Of a stretch of DNA of 64,000 nt, positions 9,382 to 17,553 are shown in pieces (position 1 is the first letter of the stretch; each line of letters opens with the position of its first letter). Location of the stretch: positions 62,001-126,000 of the forward strand of contig JBCCMQ010000009.1 in assembly GCA_039026235.1 (NCBI GenBank). Direction: 5' to 3'. Under the pieces are notes generated by a model. It ran no database searches. It saw only the letters and a program-made list of their open reading frames with translations, and was not told the origin of the DNA. The translations under genes were made by a program, and so were the position numbers. The stretch is from JBCCMQ01 sp039026235. Lineage in GTDB: Bacteria > Pseudomonadota > Alphaproteobacteria > Rhodobacterales > Rhodobacteraceae.

Positions 9382-10194
9382 TCAATTCAAATCCAACACG
9401 TCCGCTATGTCATAGAGACCGGGTTTGCGATTCTGACCCCAAATCGCCGCGCGCAGTGCGCCCTGAGCAAATATCCGCCGATCCGTCGCTATGTGACGCA
9501 GCACAACCCGTTCGCCGGGGCCCGCGAAAATCACATCGTGTTCGCCGACAATGTCACCGCCGCGCACGGCGGAAAAGCCGATCGCCTGGCCGCCGCGCGG
9601 CCCGGTTATGCCGTCTCGACCGCTTTCGCGAACCGCATCCAGATCCAGCCCGCGTCCTTCTGCCGCCGCCTGGCCCAGCATCAGCGCCGTGCCGGACGGT
9701 GCATCCACCTTATGCCTGTGATGGGCTTCGACAACCTCGATGTCAAAGGCCGGTCCAAGAGCGGATGAAACCTTTTTTGTAAGAGCGACGAGCAGGTTCA
9801 CACCGAGCGACATGTTGCCCGCCTTGATGATCGTCGAGTGCCGCGCGGCGGCGGCGATCTTGGCGTTGTGGTCTGCGCCCAATCCGGTCGTGCCAATCAC
9901 GTGGACAAGCCGCGCCTGTGCCGCGATACGGGCGAATTCCAGCGTCCCCGCCGGGGCCGTAAAATCAATCACCGCCTGCGCTTTGGCAAAGGCCTCAAGC
10001 GGGTCGTCGGTTACGACGACACCTAAGGCCGCTCCGCCCATTGCCGTACCGAGATCCTTGCCCACCCACGCGTGGCCAGTTTGTTCAACCGCCGAGATCA
10101 GTGTCGTCTCTTCAGAGGCATTGATCACCTGGACCAGCATCTGGCCCATGCGGCCCGATACGCCGGTCACCACGATTCCCACCGGTGCGTCCAT
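9382..10194 (-). CDS. dapB: 4-hydroxy-tetrahydrodipicolinate reductase
   Basis: A 270-residue enzyme, the usual DapB length. It reduces the DapA product with NAD(P)H on the diaminopimelate/lysine route. The nucleotide-binding motif GVSGRMGQ is near residue 10, followed by DFTAPAGTLEFA and GTTG. The substrate-binding and catalytic segment EAHHRHKVDAPSGTA is in the middle. The ATG at 10194 gives the family-typical N-terminus MDAPVGIVVTGVSGRMG. It is divergent from rbfA with 101 bp between the starts. Confidence 0.96.
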   Translation of the reverse strand: MDAPVGIVVTGVSGRMGQMLVQVINASEETTLISAVEQTGHAWVGKDLGTAMGGAALGVVVTDDPLEAFAKAQAVIDFTAPAGTLEFARIAAQARLVHVIGTTGLGADHNAKIAAAARHSTIIKAGNMSLGVNLLVALTKKVSSALGPAFDIEVVEAHHRHKVDAPSGTALMLGQAAAEGRGLDLDAVRESGRDGITGPRGGQAIGFSAVRGGDIVGEHDVIFAGPGERVVLRHIATDRRIFAQGALRAAIWGQNRKPGLYDIADVLDLN

Positions 10195-10295
10195 CACGTC
10201 CCCCGTCAAAACGTCCCTAGGCGCTGTACAGCGGTCTGCGGGCGATGGCAAAGGGTGCGGTTGCGGGGTGCCCGCCGATCGCCTAAATCGCACCC

Positions 10296-10709
10296 ATGGC
10301 AAAAAACAGGTTTCATAGCGGTCCCGGTCCGTCCCAGCGGCAACTGCGTGTGGGCGAACTTATCCGCCGGACGCTGTCCGAAGTGCTGGCACGCGGCGAT
10401 GTCCATGACCCGGAACTTGGCCGGATGTCGATCACCGTGGGAGAGGTGCGGACATCGCCCGACCTTCGGGTGGCCACGGCTTTTGTGCTGCCGCTGGGTG
10501 GCCAGGGAACTGAACTTGCCCTCGAGGCGCTGAACCGCAACCGCGCCGAACTGCGCCGGATCGTCAGCAAGGCTTTGACGCTGAAGTTTTCGCCCGAACT
10601 CCGGTTTCGTGCCGATGACACTTTTGACCGTATGGACGATACGCGAAGAATGCTCAGCGATGCCCGGGTCCAGCGTGATCTTGGCACGGAAGACCGCGAA
10701 GAGGACTAG
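10296..10709 (+). CDS. rbfA: 30S ribosome-binding factor A
   Basis: A 137-residue KH-fold factor that binds the immature 30S subunit near the 16S rRNA 5' end during late assembly. The N-terminal segment SQRQLRVGELIRRTLSEVLA and the central VGEVRTSPDLRVATAFVLPL are typical. The C-terminus is charged (EDREED). The stop lies 2 bp before the truB start, giving the rbfA-truB pair found in many bacteria. Confidence 0.95.
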   Translation: MAKNRFHSGPGPSQRQLRVGELIRRTLSEVLARGDVHDPELGRMSITVGEVRTSPDLRVATAFVLPLGGQGTELALEALNRNRAELRRIVSKALTLKFSPELRFRADDTFDRMDDTRRMLSDARVQRDLGTEDREED

Positions 10710-10711
10710 CT

Positions 10712-11632
10712 ATGGCACGCCGTCGCAAGGGGCGCGACATCTCTGGCTGGCTATTGATCGACAAGCCTGCAGGCCCAACATCAAATGACGTGGTCGGCAA
10801 GGTTCGATGGGCCTTTCACGCCAGAAAGGCCGGACACGCCGGCACGTTGGATCCCGCGGCAACCGGATTGCTTGCGATTGCCTTGGGTGAGGCAACGAAG
10901 ACTGTTCCCTATGTGACCGATGCCATGAAGGCTTATGACTTCGTCATTCGGCTGGGCGTGCAAACCGATACGGATGATGCAGACGGCACCCCGATTGCCA
11001 CGTCCGATATGCGGCCCAAGACGCCCGAGATTGCGACTGCCCTGGACCGGTTTCGCGGCAATATCGAACAGGTGCCGCCCCAGTACTCCGCCGTGAAAGT
11101 TGATGGCGCTCGGTCTTACAGCCTGGCCCGGGCCGGCGCGGCGGCACCTCTCGAAGCCCGGCCGCTTTATGTCGAAAGCCTTGAGATACTCGAACGCAGC
11201 AGCCCGGACGTGGTCAGCCTGCGCATGGTTTGCGGCAAAGGCGGGTATGTTCGTTCGGTTGCTCGTGACCTTGGGCTTGAGCTGGGCTGCCTTGGGCATG
11301 TCCAAAGTCTCAGACGCATCTGGTCAGGCGCTTTCGACGTCCGGCACGCGGTCACGCTCGACCGTATTGAGGCCGCTGCCCGCACTCCGTCGCTTGATGA
11401 TTTGTTGCTGCCGCTTGAGACGGCGCTGGAGGGTCTACCACGTGTCCAGTGCGGCGCGGTCGAGACCGCGCGGCTTCGGAACGGAAATCCCGTCCCCGTG
11501 CTCAGCAGCGAGGCAGAATTCGGCGATGAAGCCTGGGCGTGCTGCGGCGGGCGGGCCATCGCGCTCGGCACCTACCGCGCTGGTACCTTTCATCCCAGCC
11601 GCGTCATCAAAACACCCGGCGCAACCTCGTGA
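10712..11632 (+). CDS. truB: tRNA pseudouridine(55) synthase TruB
   Basis: A 306-residue enzyme that makes pseudouridine 55 in the T loop of tRNAs. Motif I (GWLLIDKPAGPTSNDVV) is at the N-terminus, and the catalytic Asp lies in GHAGTLDPAATGLL. Later motifs include KAYDFVIRLGVQTDTDDADG and the GGYVRSVARDLG segment. The C-terminal PUA-like region spans about residues 240-306. Its TGA overlaps the GTG start of the next gene, indicating coupled translation. Confidence 0.95.
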   Translation: MARRRKGRDISGWLLIDKPAGPTSNDVVGKVRWAFHARKAGHAGTLDPAATGLLAIALGEATKTVPYVTDAMKAYDFVIRLGVQTDTDDADGTPIATSDMRPKTPEIATALDRFRGNIEQVPPQYSAVKVDGARSYSLARAGAAAPLEARPLYVESLEILERSSPDVVSLRMVCGKGGYVRSVARDLGLELGCLGHVQSLRRIWSGAFDVRHAVTLDRIEAAARTPSLDDLLLPLETALEGLPRVQCGAVETARLRNGNPVPVLSSEAEFGDEAWACCGGRAIALGTYRAGTFHPSRVIKTPGATS

Positions 11633-12138
11633 TTGTCAGACGCCATCAAAAGGGTGATGCGGAATCGACAGCCATCTATTCGCCCTGTGAAAGTTATCGC
11701 TATACGCTGACGCGCACTTGGCATCCGGGCGGCGAAAAGGCGCTTTTCGTGATGCTGAACCCCTCGACCGCAACCGAGGTTCAGAACGATCCCACCGTCG
11801 AACGGTGCGAAAGGCGGGCAAGAACGCTGGGGTTTGGAGCCTTTCGCGTCTGTAATATCTTCTCTTGGCGCGAGACCGATCCCAAAGCGATGCGCCGTGC
11901 GTCCGATCCGATTGGTCCCGGTAACGATGCGGCCATCCTAGAGGCCTGCCATTGGGCAGATCAGATCGTCTGTGCCTGGGGTACGCATGGCGCGCACCTT
12001 GATCGTGGCCCGTCGGTTGAAGGGATCATGCGGGCGTCCGGGCAGATGCTGTTCCATCTTGGACTGACGAAAGACGGCCATCCAAGGCATCCGCTTTACA
12101 TCGGATATGCGGTCCAGCCTACAGAATGGGCGGCGTGA
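11629..12138 (+). CDS. DUF1643 domain protein
   Basis: A 169-residue protein with DUF1643 signatures: FVMLNPSTATEVQNDPTVER, followed by GFGAFRVCNIFSWRETDPKAM and the segment CAWGTHG. The family is of unknown function and is sometimes linked to phage or nucleotide chemistry. There is no ATG near the N-terminus. The start is a GTG inside the truB stop (GTGA, 4-bp overlap), with the conserved domain beginning about 15 residues later. The 3' end overlaps the convergent RTX gene by 20 bp. Confidence 0.8.
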   Translation: MIVRRHQKGDAESTAIYSPCESYRYTLTRTWHPGGEKALFVMLNPSTATEVQNDPTVERCERRARTLGFGAFRVCNIFSWRETDPKAMRRASDPIGPGNDAAILEACHWADQIVCAWGTHGAHLDRGPSVEGIMRASGQMLFHLGLTKDGHPRHPLYIGYAVQPTEWAA

Positions 12139-13276
12139 TCGGCCCAGAGGGGTAAAGATCGTCCAGCACTTCGGCGTAAATGTTCGCAGGTGTTGCAGTT
12201 GGCGCACCGCGCAGGATTGCAACCAACTCTCCGGCGACCATGACATGGGCGTCTTCGCCGTCTTCTGAACTCGTCACCTCGATCGTCAGATCGGGGCGGA
12301 AAGTGGCGGGATCCAGATTGACCCGCAGGAAATCCTCGGCCGGATCAAAGTCTTCGATCGTTGCGACGCTGTCGGTTGATGCGTCACCGGAATCGTGGTG
12401 AACCCAAAACACGTCGCCGCCGCTGCCGCCGGCGGCGCGGTCGTATCTGTCCATCTTGATGACATCATTGCCTTCGCCCCCGGACAAAAGGTCTTCGGAG
12501 CCGTCGGTCTGCCAATCAAACTGGCGCCACTCAAGGCCGGAATACTCGTTGTCATTGCCCATATGGTCGATGAAATCATCGCCATCGCCGCCGGCGATCC
12601 AGTCCGAACCCTGGCCACCGCGTATCGTGTCGTCACCGTCCAGGCCAAGGATCAGGTCGCGCGACCCTTCCGGTTCGGTATCTCCGTGCTCGCCCCCATC
12701 AAGTGTGTCGTCATCGTTTGTGCCGATCTGTATCTGGTCAAAGCCATGCAGCAATGCCCCAGCGGACGAACCACCATCGCCTTCGGCGAGCGCTTCCAGT
12801 TCGGCGGGCACCAGAGCAAAATTCTTGAGCGTTGCGGTATCGGCGTCCTCTACGAGCACCCGAATATCCTCAAACGGCACATGGTCAAGATCCGGAAAGA
12901 CAGCTGCCGGTTCCCCCGGTGCGGCGCCGATCCGGATCTCAGGCTCTCCGGTGTCTTCGTTCCAATCGGCTATGACCTCTGTCTCAGAAGTAGGCAGATG
13001 CAGATAGAGCTGATCCGAGCCAAGGGTAAAATCGTCGAGGTTTAGCGGTGCATCGCCAGGCACATACTGAAAGACGCGGCCGTCCGGGTCAGCCTCTTCC
13101 TCCTCAACGGGCGCGTCGTCCTCATCTTCTGCCAAAGCCACGGCCAAATTTTCGGTGTCGTGGGCCGCAGGTATTGGTTCCGGTTGCGCCTGGGGGTCAT
13201 CGACCGTTTCGTCTTCGCCACCGTCAGCGACGAAAGCGAGCGGGACCGCGCTTAGAAGCATGAGTGCAAGAAGCAT
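12119..13276 (-). CDS. RTX-type calcium-binding secreted protein
   Basis: A 385-residue, very acidic protein. The N-terminus is hydrophobic (MLLALMLLSAVPLAFVADGG) and is followed by a Glu/Asp-rich linker to about residue 75. Residues ~195-260 hold hemolysin-type nonapeptide calcium sites such as GTNDDDTLDGG, GLDGDDTIRGGQGSDWIAGGDGDDFID and, further on, LSGGEGNDVI. Such repeats fold on Ca2+ outside the cell, and export is normally by type I ABC systems; none is adjacent. ATG 13276 follows GAGGG. Function is unknown; it may be a surface or matrix protein. Confidence 0.82.
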   Translation of the reverse strand: MLLALMLLSAVPLAFVADGGEDETVDDPQAQPEPIPAAHDTENLAVALAEDEDDAPVEEEEADPDGRVFQYVPGDAPLNLDDFTLGSDQLYLHLPTSETEVIADWNEDTGEPEIRIGAAPGEPAAVFPDLDHVPFEDIRVLVEDADTATLKNFALVPAELEALAEGDGGSSAGALLHGFDQIQIGTNDDDTLDGGEHGDTEPEGSRDLILGLDGDDTIRGGQGSDWIAGGDGDDFIDHMGNDNEYSGLEWRQFDWQTDGSEDLLSGGEGNDVIKMDRYDRAAGGSGGDVFWVHHDSGDASTDSVATIEDFDPAEDFLRVNLDPATFRPDLTIEVTSSEDGEDAHVMVAGELVAILRGAPTATPANIYAEVLDDLYPSGPITPPIL

Positions 13277-13420
13277 TTTAGTACCCTCACCACGGCAAGT
13301 CTGGATGAGAACAGTAGCAGAACATCTATGTGGATTGTTGGGGATAGTGTTGAAACTTGTAGATAAATGGCTGGTGCCTGTAGGCTCAGGTTCGATGTCG
13401 ATCAACGAGGGAATGGACCG

Positions 13421-14293
13421 GTGCGTGACTTTCGGATCAAGACCACTGGTGCCGAGATCGCTGTCAGGATGGCAGGCGCTGGACCTGCATTGATCTTGTT
13501 GCACGGCTTCCCGCAAAATCACCGTTGCTGGTTGCCGGCCCTACCGGCACTTTCGCAGCGTTTTACCTGTATCCTTGTGGATCTGCGCGGTTATGGCGAC
13601 AGCAGCGTTCCGCCAGATGATCCCGATCACTCGGTATACTCCAAACGCGCCATGGCGCAGGATATTGCCGATCTGATGGACAGCCTTAAGCTGAAAAAGG
13701 CGCATGTCTTGGGCCACGATCGCGGCGCGCGTGTTGCCTACCGCATGGCGCTGGACCATCCTGATCGGATCGGAAAGCTCGGCATCGTCGAGATCCTGCC
13801 GACATCATCCTTTTGGCAGGACTGGTCTGCCGAGATCGCCATGAAAGCCTATCACTGGACATTTCTGGCCCAGGCAGCGCCATTGCCAGAGATGCTGATT
13901 GCCGGCAGTCCGGCCGCGTATACGGATCTGATCCTGACACGTTGGTCTCAGTCCGGATCCTTGAAGACGTTTCTTCCCGACGCACTCAACAGCTACCGCG
14001 CCCAAATGACGAATCCGAACCGTTGCGCGGCCTTCTGTGCAGACTACCGCGCCGGTGCAGGCACCGACCGTCAGCACGACCTCGCCGATGTGGAAGCCGG
14101 CCATAAAATACGGGTGCCCGTCAAGATCCTTTGCGGGCAGAACGGCTTTGCCGCGTCGGGTGGAAAAATTCTTGAAAAATGGTCAGTTTTCGCGGAACAG
14201 GTCTTGGTCGATACATGCGACGGCGGGCATTTCATACCTGAAGAGAACCCCACCGCCCTGGGCCGGTCATTCATCGATTTCTTTTCGGCTTGA
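13421..14293 (+). CDS. Alpha/beta hydrolase, fluoroacetate dehalogenase-like
   Basis: A 290-residue hydrolase. Features are the oxyanion segment HGFPQNH (28-34), the nucleophile Asp100 in GHDRGAR, Arg101 and Arg104 for carboxylate binding, His145-Trp146 and Tyr209 at the halide-pocket positions, and catalytic His270. From memory these match the fluoroacetate dehalogenase of Rhodopseudomonas with a constant offset of ten. The position of that enzyme's triad Asp134 is Glu124 here. GTG 13421 has GAGGGA 8 nt upstream; an ATG at 13367 is an alternative start. Reaction on haloacetates is likely but not proven. Confidence 0.78.
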   Translation: MRDFRIKTTGAEIAVRMAGAGPALILLHGFPQNHRCWLPALPALSQRFTCILVDLRGYGDSSVPPDDPDHSVYSKRAMAQDIADLMDSLKLKKAHVLGHDRGARVAYRMALDHPDRIGKLGIVEILPTSSFWQDWSAEIAMKAYHWTFLAQAAPLPEMLIAGSPAAYTDLILTRWSQSGSLKTFLPDALNSYRAQMTNPNRCAAFCADYRAGAGTDRQHDLADVEAGHKIRVPVKILCGQNGFAASGGKILEKWSVFAEQVLVDTCDGGHFIPEENPTALGRSFIDFFSA

Positions 14294-14341
14294 ACGGCCT
14301 CTTTTCATTTGGTTGCTTTGGGTCTATACGCGCCGAACTGC

Positions 14342-14357
14342 CACCGGATGACCGGTG
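14342..14357 (+). promoter_or_regulatory. Small hairpin in the rpsO leader
   Basis: CACCGG and CCGGTG flank a 4-nt loop about 70 bp before the rpsO start. S15 represses its own translation through leader structures in several bacteria, but the folds differ and this hairpin is short. I record it only as a candidate element. Confidence 0.25.
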
Positions 14358-14427
14358 ACAGGACCTCCATGGGCCTTGCTGGACGACATCCCGGCTCGTG
14401 CCATAACCCTTCGCAAAGGAGACCCCG

Positions 14428-14697
14428 ATGTCGATTACTGCTGAAGAAAAAGAACGCGTGATCAAAGAGTATGCGACCAAATCGGGCGACACCGGTTCGC
14501 CAGAGGTCCAGGTTGCGATCCTATCGTCACGCATCGCCACCCTGACAGAGCATTTTAAGACACACGCCAAGGACAACCATTCCCGGCGCGGTCTTCTCAA
14601 ACTGGTGGCACAGCGCCGCAAGCTTTTGGACTATCTTCGCGAAAAAGACGAAGCGCGGTACCAAGACCTGATCAAGCGGCTGGGTCTGCGGCGCTAA
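14428..14697 (+). CDS. rpsO: 30S ribosomal protein S15
   Basis: An 89-residue protein at the canonical length. It binds helices 20-22 of 16S rRNA early in 30S assembly. The family pattern is plain: TGSPEVQVAILSSRIATLTEH, then HSRRGLLKLVAQRRKLLDYL and the C-terminal RYQDLIKRLGLRR. The start ATG has AAAGGAGA 5-6 nt upstream. In many bacteria pnp follows directly; here pnp is about 2.85 kb away, beyond two unrelated genes. Confidence 0.97.
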   Translation: MSITAEEKERVIKEYATKSGDTGSPEVQVAILSSRIATLTEHFKTHAKDNHSRRGLLKLVAQRRKLLDYLREKDEARYQDLIKRLGLRR

Positions 14698-14751
14698 GCG
14701 CCAAGGCGGCCCACAATCCCTGACCAACGCATCGGCACCTGCCCCGGCAGG

Positions 14752-15651
14752 CTAGGCGCTGGTCAGGTGTTTCGCCGCTTCCTCGGCAACAATCTCTGAA
14801 AGGCGCCTTGAAATCTCACTGGTCTGGCTGCGCGCCTGCCAGTGGAGCGAAACCGTGACGCGCTTGCCGGGCACGAGTTCGATCAATCGCCCTTGCTGAA
14901 CCAGGGGACCGACCGTGACCGTGGGCATCAGGGCCCAGCCCACGCCCTTAAGGCAGCAGGAGAGATGCCCCTCATACGACGGGATCAGGTGGTAGGACGG
15001 CTCTTCCGCCGCGCCGAATGCGGTTAGCATCCACTGAAAAGGCAGCGTGTCTTTACGGTCGAAAGACAGTGCCGGCGATAACGACACGGATTGCAACGTA
15101 ATGCCCTCGCTCAGAAAGCGCTGGGCGTACTCCGGTGACGCAATGGCCATGTACTCCATCTCGCCCAAAGCGATTTGCTGACATCCGGCTACCGGCTTGT
15201 CGTTGGTGGTGACGACCGCAAGAGCATCGCCGGATCTGAGCCGCTCTTCGCTGAATTCCTGGTCGTCGGCGATCACCTCCAGCCGCAGATTGATTTCGTC
15301 GGCCGACCTTAGAACCACGTTGGGAAACCAGGTCGCAAGGCTGTCATTGTTCACGCATATACGGATGGTGGCCGTCGCATTGCCGGAATGGCCTTCGGCC
15401 GAAAGCCGCTGTCTGAGCTCGTGCTGAAGCAGCGAAATCTGTTCCATATGCTCGCAAAGAAGCAGGCCGTCCTCTGTTGCGACACAGGGGCGGCCCCGCA
15501 CGATCAAAAGCGACCCCACGCGCTCTTCCAATTGTTTGATTCGCTGGCTGACGGCCGACTGGGTCACATTTAGTGATTTTGCCGCAGCCTCGAAGCTGCC
15601 GGTACGCACAACCGCAGCAAGAACAACCAGTGAGTCATAGTCAAAATCCAC
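14752..15651 (-). CDS. LysR-family regulator, ArgP (IciA) subfamily
   Basis: A 299-residue regulator. The N-terminal winged HTH (residues ~3-62) reads SFEAAAKSLNVTQSAVSQRIKQLEERVG, closest to ArgP. The effector-binding domain covers ~90-295. ArgP usually controls the LysE/ArgO amino-acid exporter next to it, but here the divergent neighbour is a fatty-acid desaturase and no lysE lies adjacent. The 212-bp AT-richer divergent region between the two starts is the natural place for its operator. The ligand is unknown. Confidence 0.85.
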   Translation of the reverse strand: MDFDYDSLVVLAAVVRTGSFEAAAKSLNVTQSAVSQRIKQLEERVGSLLIVRGRPCVATEDGLLLCEHMEQISLLQHELRQRLSAEGHSGNATATIRICVNNDSLATWFPNVVLRSADEINLRLEVIADDQEFSEERLRSGDALAVVTTNDKPVAGCQQIALGEMEYMAIASPEYAQRFLSEGITLQSVSLSPALSFDRKDTLPFQWMLTAFGAAEEPSYHLIPSYEGHLSCCLKGVGWALMPTVTVGPLVQQGRLIELVPGKRVTVSLHWQARSQTSEISRRLSEIVAEEAAKHLTSA

Positions 15652-15801
15652 AGTTCAGCCCGCCTTGAATTTTCCACCTCAGGAACCGTTAGAGCCCACA
15701 AAACAAAGGCCTTTCTGAACCTTAGGACGTCTTGAGCCATTCGAAAATATGCCTTCGGTTAACTTTTCTGAAAGAACATTAATGCTTGATTAGAAATACT
15801 G

Positions 15802-15830
15802 TTGTGATTTTGTGGATAATCTGATTATAT
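15802..15830 (+). promoter_or_regulatory. Candidate promoter of the desaturase gene
   Basis: TTGTGA (15802-15807) and TTATAT (15825-15830) are separated by 17 bp and lie about 33 bp before the ATG at 15864, in an AT-rich divergent region shared with the LysR gene. The match to sigma-70 boxes is moderate. Confidence 0.35.
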
Positions 15831-15863
15831 CCTTTTTGCACAAGGGGTTGGGGAACTTAACTT

Positions 15864-16787
15864 ATGTCAGCACTTACGTTACGTCGGCGGTACATGCGCC
15901 GCTTCTCTGCTATGGAAAAATACTCGAGCCTCCGCGGATGGCTCATCGTGGCCAGTTATTTCGGGCTGATCGCCGCTTCAATCGTCGGAGGACACTTTCT
16001 GGTGTCGCAGCCGGCGACGCCCGCGTCGATCTTTGTCGGTGCACTTCTGGTTGTATTCATCGGCACGCGATTGCGGGGCCTCAACAACATAGTCCACGAA
16101 TGTTCACACGCCACATTCACCAGGAAGCGCAAGGAAAACGAGTTCATCGGCAGCCTTTGCGCGTCGGCCGTCCTTGGGTGTTTCAAGGACTATCGCGCCG
16201 AACACCTGACGCATCACAAACATCTTGGCGACTATGAGCGTGATCTTGATTTGCAGAATATCAAGGACTTGCGACTGCATGATCCGCTAACCCGCGAAAC
16301 CGTAATGCGGCACATCACGAACCCGCTTCTTGGGCGCCATCTACCGTATTATCTGAACTTCAACCTGTCGCGCGCTGACGGCCTTGGATTTCAGTTGATG
16401 AAGATGAGCATATTGCTCGGGGTCGTCGTGTTTACTGCGGTGTTGCCTTTGACGAGCCTGATCTTTGTCATCCTGCCCTACTCGCTGGTTTACTCGACGC
16501 TGAACTACTGGGCCGACTGTATGGATCATGCCGGGCTGATCGAAGGTGATGACGATCTGGAATCTTCCAGAAACATCTTGGCACCCTTTCCGCTGCGGGC
16601 ACTTTTCTTCCCACGTTACGACTGTTTCCACCTCGTGCATCATCTGTTTCCACAGGTCCCGGCAAGGCACCTTGAGACCACCCATTTCGTGCTGGTTCAG
16701 GATGAAATTTACCAATCAAAACAGAATGCTGTAGGTGGTGCAGCCGGACCCGAACCTCGCCCTGCCGATGCCGTTGCGCCCAGTTAA
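15864..16787 (+). CDS. Fatty acid desaturase-like membrane di-iron enzyme
   Basis: A 307-residue integral membrane protein with three His boxes of the desaturase/hydroxylase superfamily: HECSH (78-82), HLTHHKH (114-120) and HLVHH (256-260). Hydrophobic segments fall around 26-66 and 182-212. Fatty-acid desaturation is the default family role, but the superfamily also holds carotenoid and amino-acid hydroxylases, so the substrate is open. The C-terminal ~25 residues are Ala/Pro-rich and poorly conserved. It is transcribed away from the ArgP-like regulator, which may control it. Confidence 0.82.
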   Translation: MSALTLRRRYMRRFSAMEKYSSLRGWLIVASYFGLIAASIVGGHFLVSQPATPASIFVGALLVVFIGTRLRGLNNIVHECSHATFTRKRKENEFIGSLCASAVLGCFKDYRAEHLTHHKHLGDYERDLDLQNIKDLRLHDPLTRETVMRHITNPLLGRHLPYYLNFNLSRADGLGFQLMKMSILLGVVVFTAVLPLTSLIFVILPYSLVYSTLNYWADCMDHAGLIEGDDDLESSRNILAPFPLRALFFPRYDCFHLVHHLFPQVPARHLETTHFVLVQDEIYQSKQNAVGGAAGPEPRPADAVAPS

Positions 16788-17013
16788 ATAGGAGTTGACA
16801 GTAACATTAAGTTAAGCTTATTTAGCATTAGCGTCGATGATACATCGTCCACTGTTTGGTAAATGAGTGTTTAGGGTCTGCAGTTCGCTGGCGCGTATGA
16901 TCTGCATTTGGCCCTAATTTGGGTGGGGGCTTAAATTCAGGGCTGTTTCGGCGGTCCTCGGCCCAAAGCAGAGCCAGAGCACGGTGCAGAGTTCTGGAGA
17001 TCGCAAAGGCCGG

Positions 17014-17050
17014 AAAAGAAAATGGGGGTCGCTGTGCAGAGCGACCCCCA
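17014..17050 (-). terminator. Candidate intrinsic terminator, leftward
   Basis: TGGGGGTCGCT (17023-17033) and its exact complement AGCGACCCCCA (17040-17050) flank a 6-nt loop. Read on the minus strand, the stem is followed by a T-rich run (TTTTCTTTTCC). No annotated minus-strand gene lies upstream of it within the gap, so it could end a small RNA. On the plus strand there is no T-run. Confidence 0.5.
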
Positions 17051-17481
17051 AATACCAAGTGAGATTGGTTTTCTTGGTCAGACGATAACGCGTCTTGGTG
17101 TGTGCAGTGACGGCGAGTTGCTGGTGCCGAAAGTTCAGTAGCAATTGAAGCTTGCCGTCCGAAGGGGGCCGCGATCCGGCAGGATTGTGGCTTATTCGTG
17201 TCGATTCACTTTGTTTAGGGAAAAAAACTTCCCAAATCCGTGATGACGCCACTTTGCCGTTCGCTTTGGCTGATTGGCAAAAAAACTATGCCATCCAGAT
17301 TAAGCCCTTCGCGATTGCGGAGTCTTTTGCGAACGGACGCCCGAAGGCTCGGGTTGCGGGGTGCTATCCGACGCTAAACAGCGACGGAATTTGCATGTTT
17401 CAAAACCATGAGATCTCCTATATGGCAGGCAAATCTGTGACGTGGCGCCACGACCCCGGCGTCGTGCAAAGGATAGGGGTC

Positions 17482-17538
17482 GGCGGCAATGGGGCCGCCA
17501 TTCAAACGGGAGACCCGGGAAGGCCCGGGAGCGCTCCC
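17482..17538 (+). promoter_or_regulatory. Structured 5' leader of pnp
   Basis: Just before pnp lie a GGCGGC/GCCGCC hairpin (17482-17499), two copies of CCCGGG (17514-17519 and 17524-17529) and the 12-bp palindrome GGGAGCGCTCCC (17527-17538). The pnp ribosome-binding site (AGGA, 17543-17546) follows. Enterobacterial pnp leaders are folded and cut by RNase III for autoregulation; a comparable role here is an inference. Confidence 0.45.
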
Positions 17539-17553
17539 TCATAGGATACGATG

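Larger units (their letters stand above)
16788..17553. other. Gene-free region upstream of pnp with strong hairpins
   Basis: This 766-bp stretch has no convincing protein gene; short open frames on both strands have unlikely composition and no domain that I recognise. It holds a perfect 11-bp hairpin (17023-17050), an AT-rich segment near 16800-16850 and 17210-17320, and GC-rich repeats directly before pnp (17482-17538). It probably contains the pnp promoter and leader and possibly a small RNA on the minus strand. Confidence 0.6.

Noticed and set aside
12395..13045. 216-codon plus-strand frame
   Set aside because: Antisense to the RTX gene; the repeats in the real protein create a regular shadow frame.
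16914..17252. 112-codon minus-strand frame in the same gap
   Set aside because: It crosses the 11-bp terminator-like hairpin, and the composition does not resemble a protein. A small RNA is the likelier content.
17152..17544. 130-codon plus-strand frame before pnp
   Set aside because: No recognisable family, no convincing ribosome-binding site, and it runs through the GC-rich palindromes of the pnp leader.
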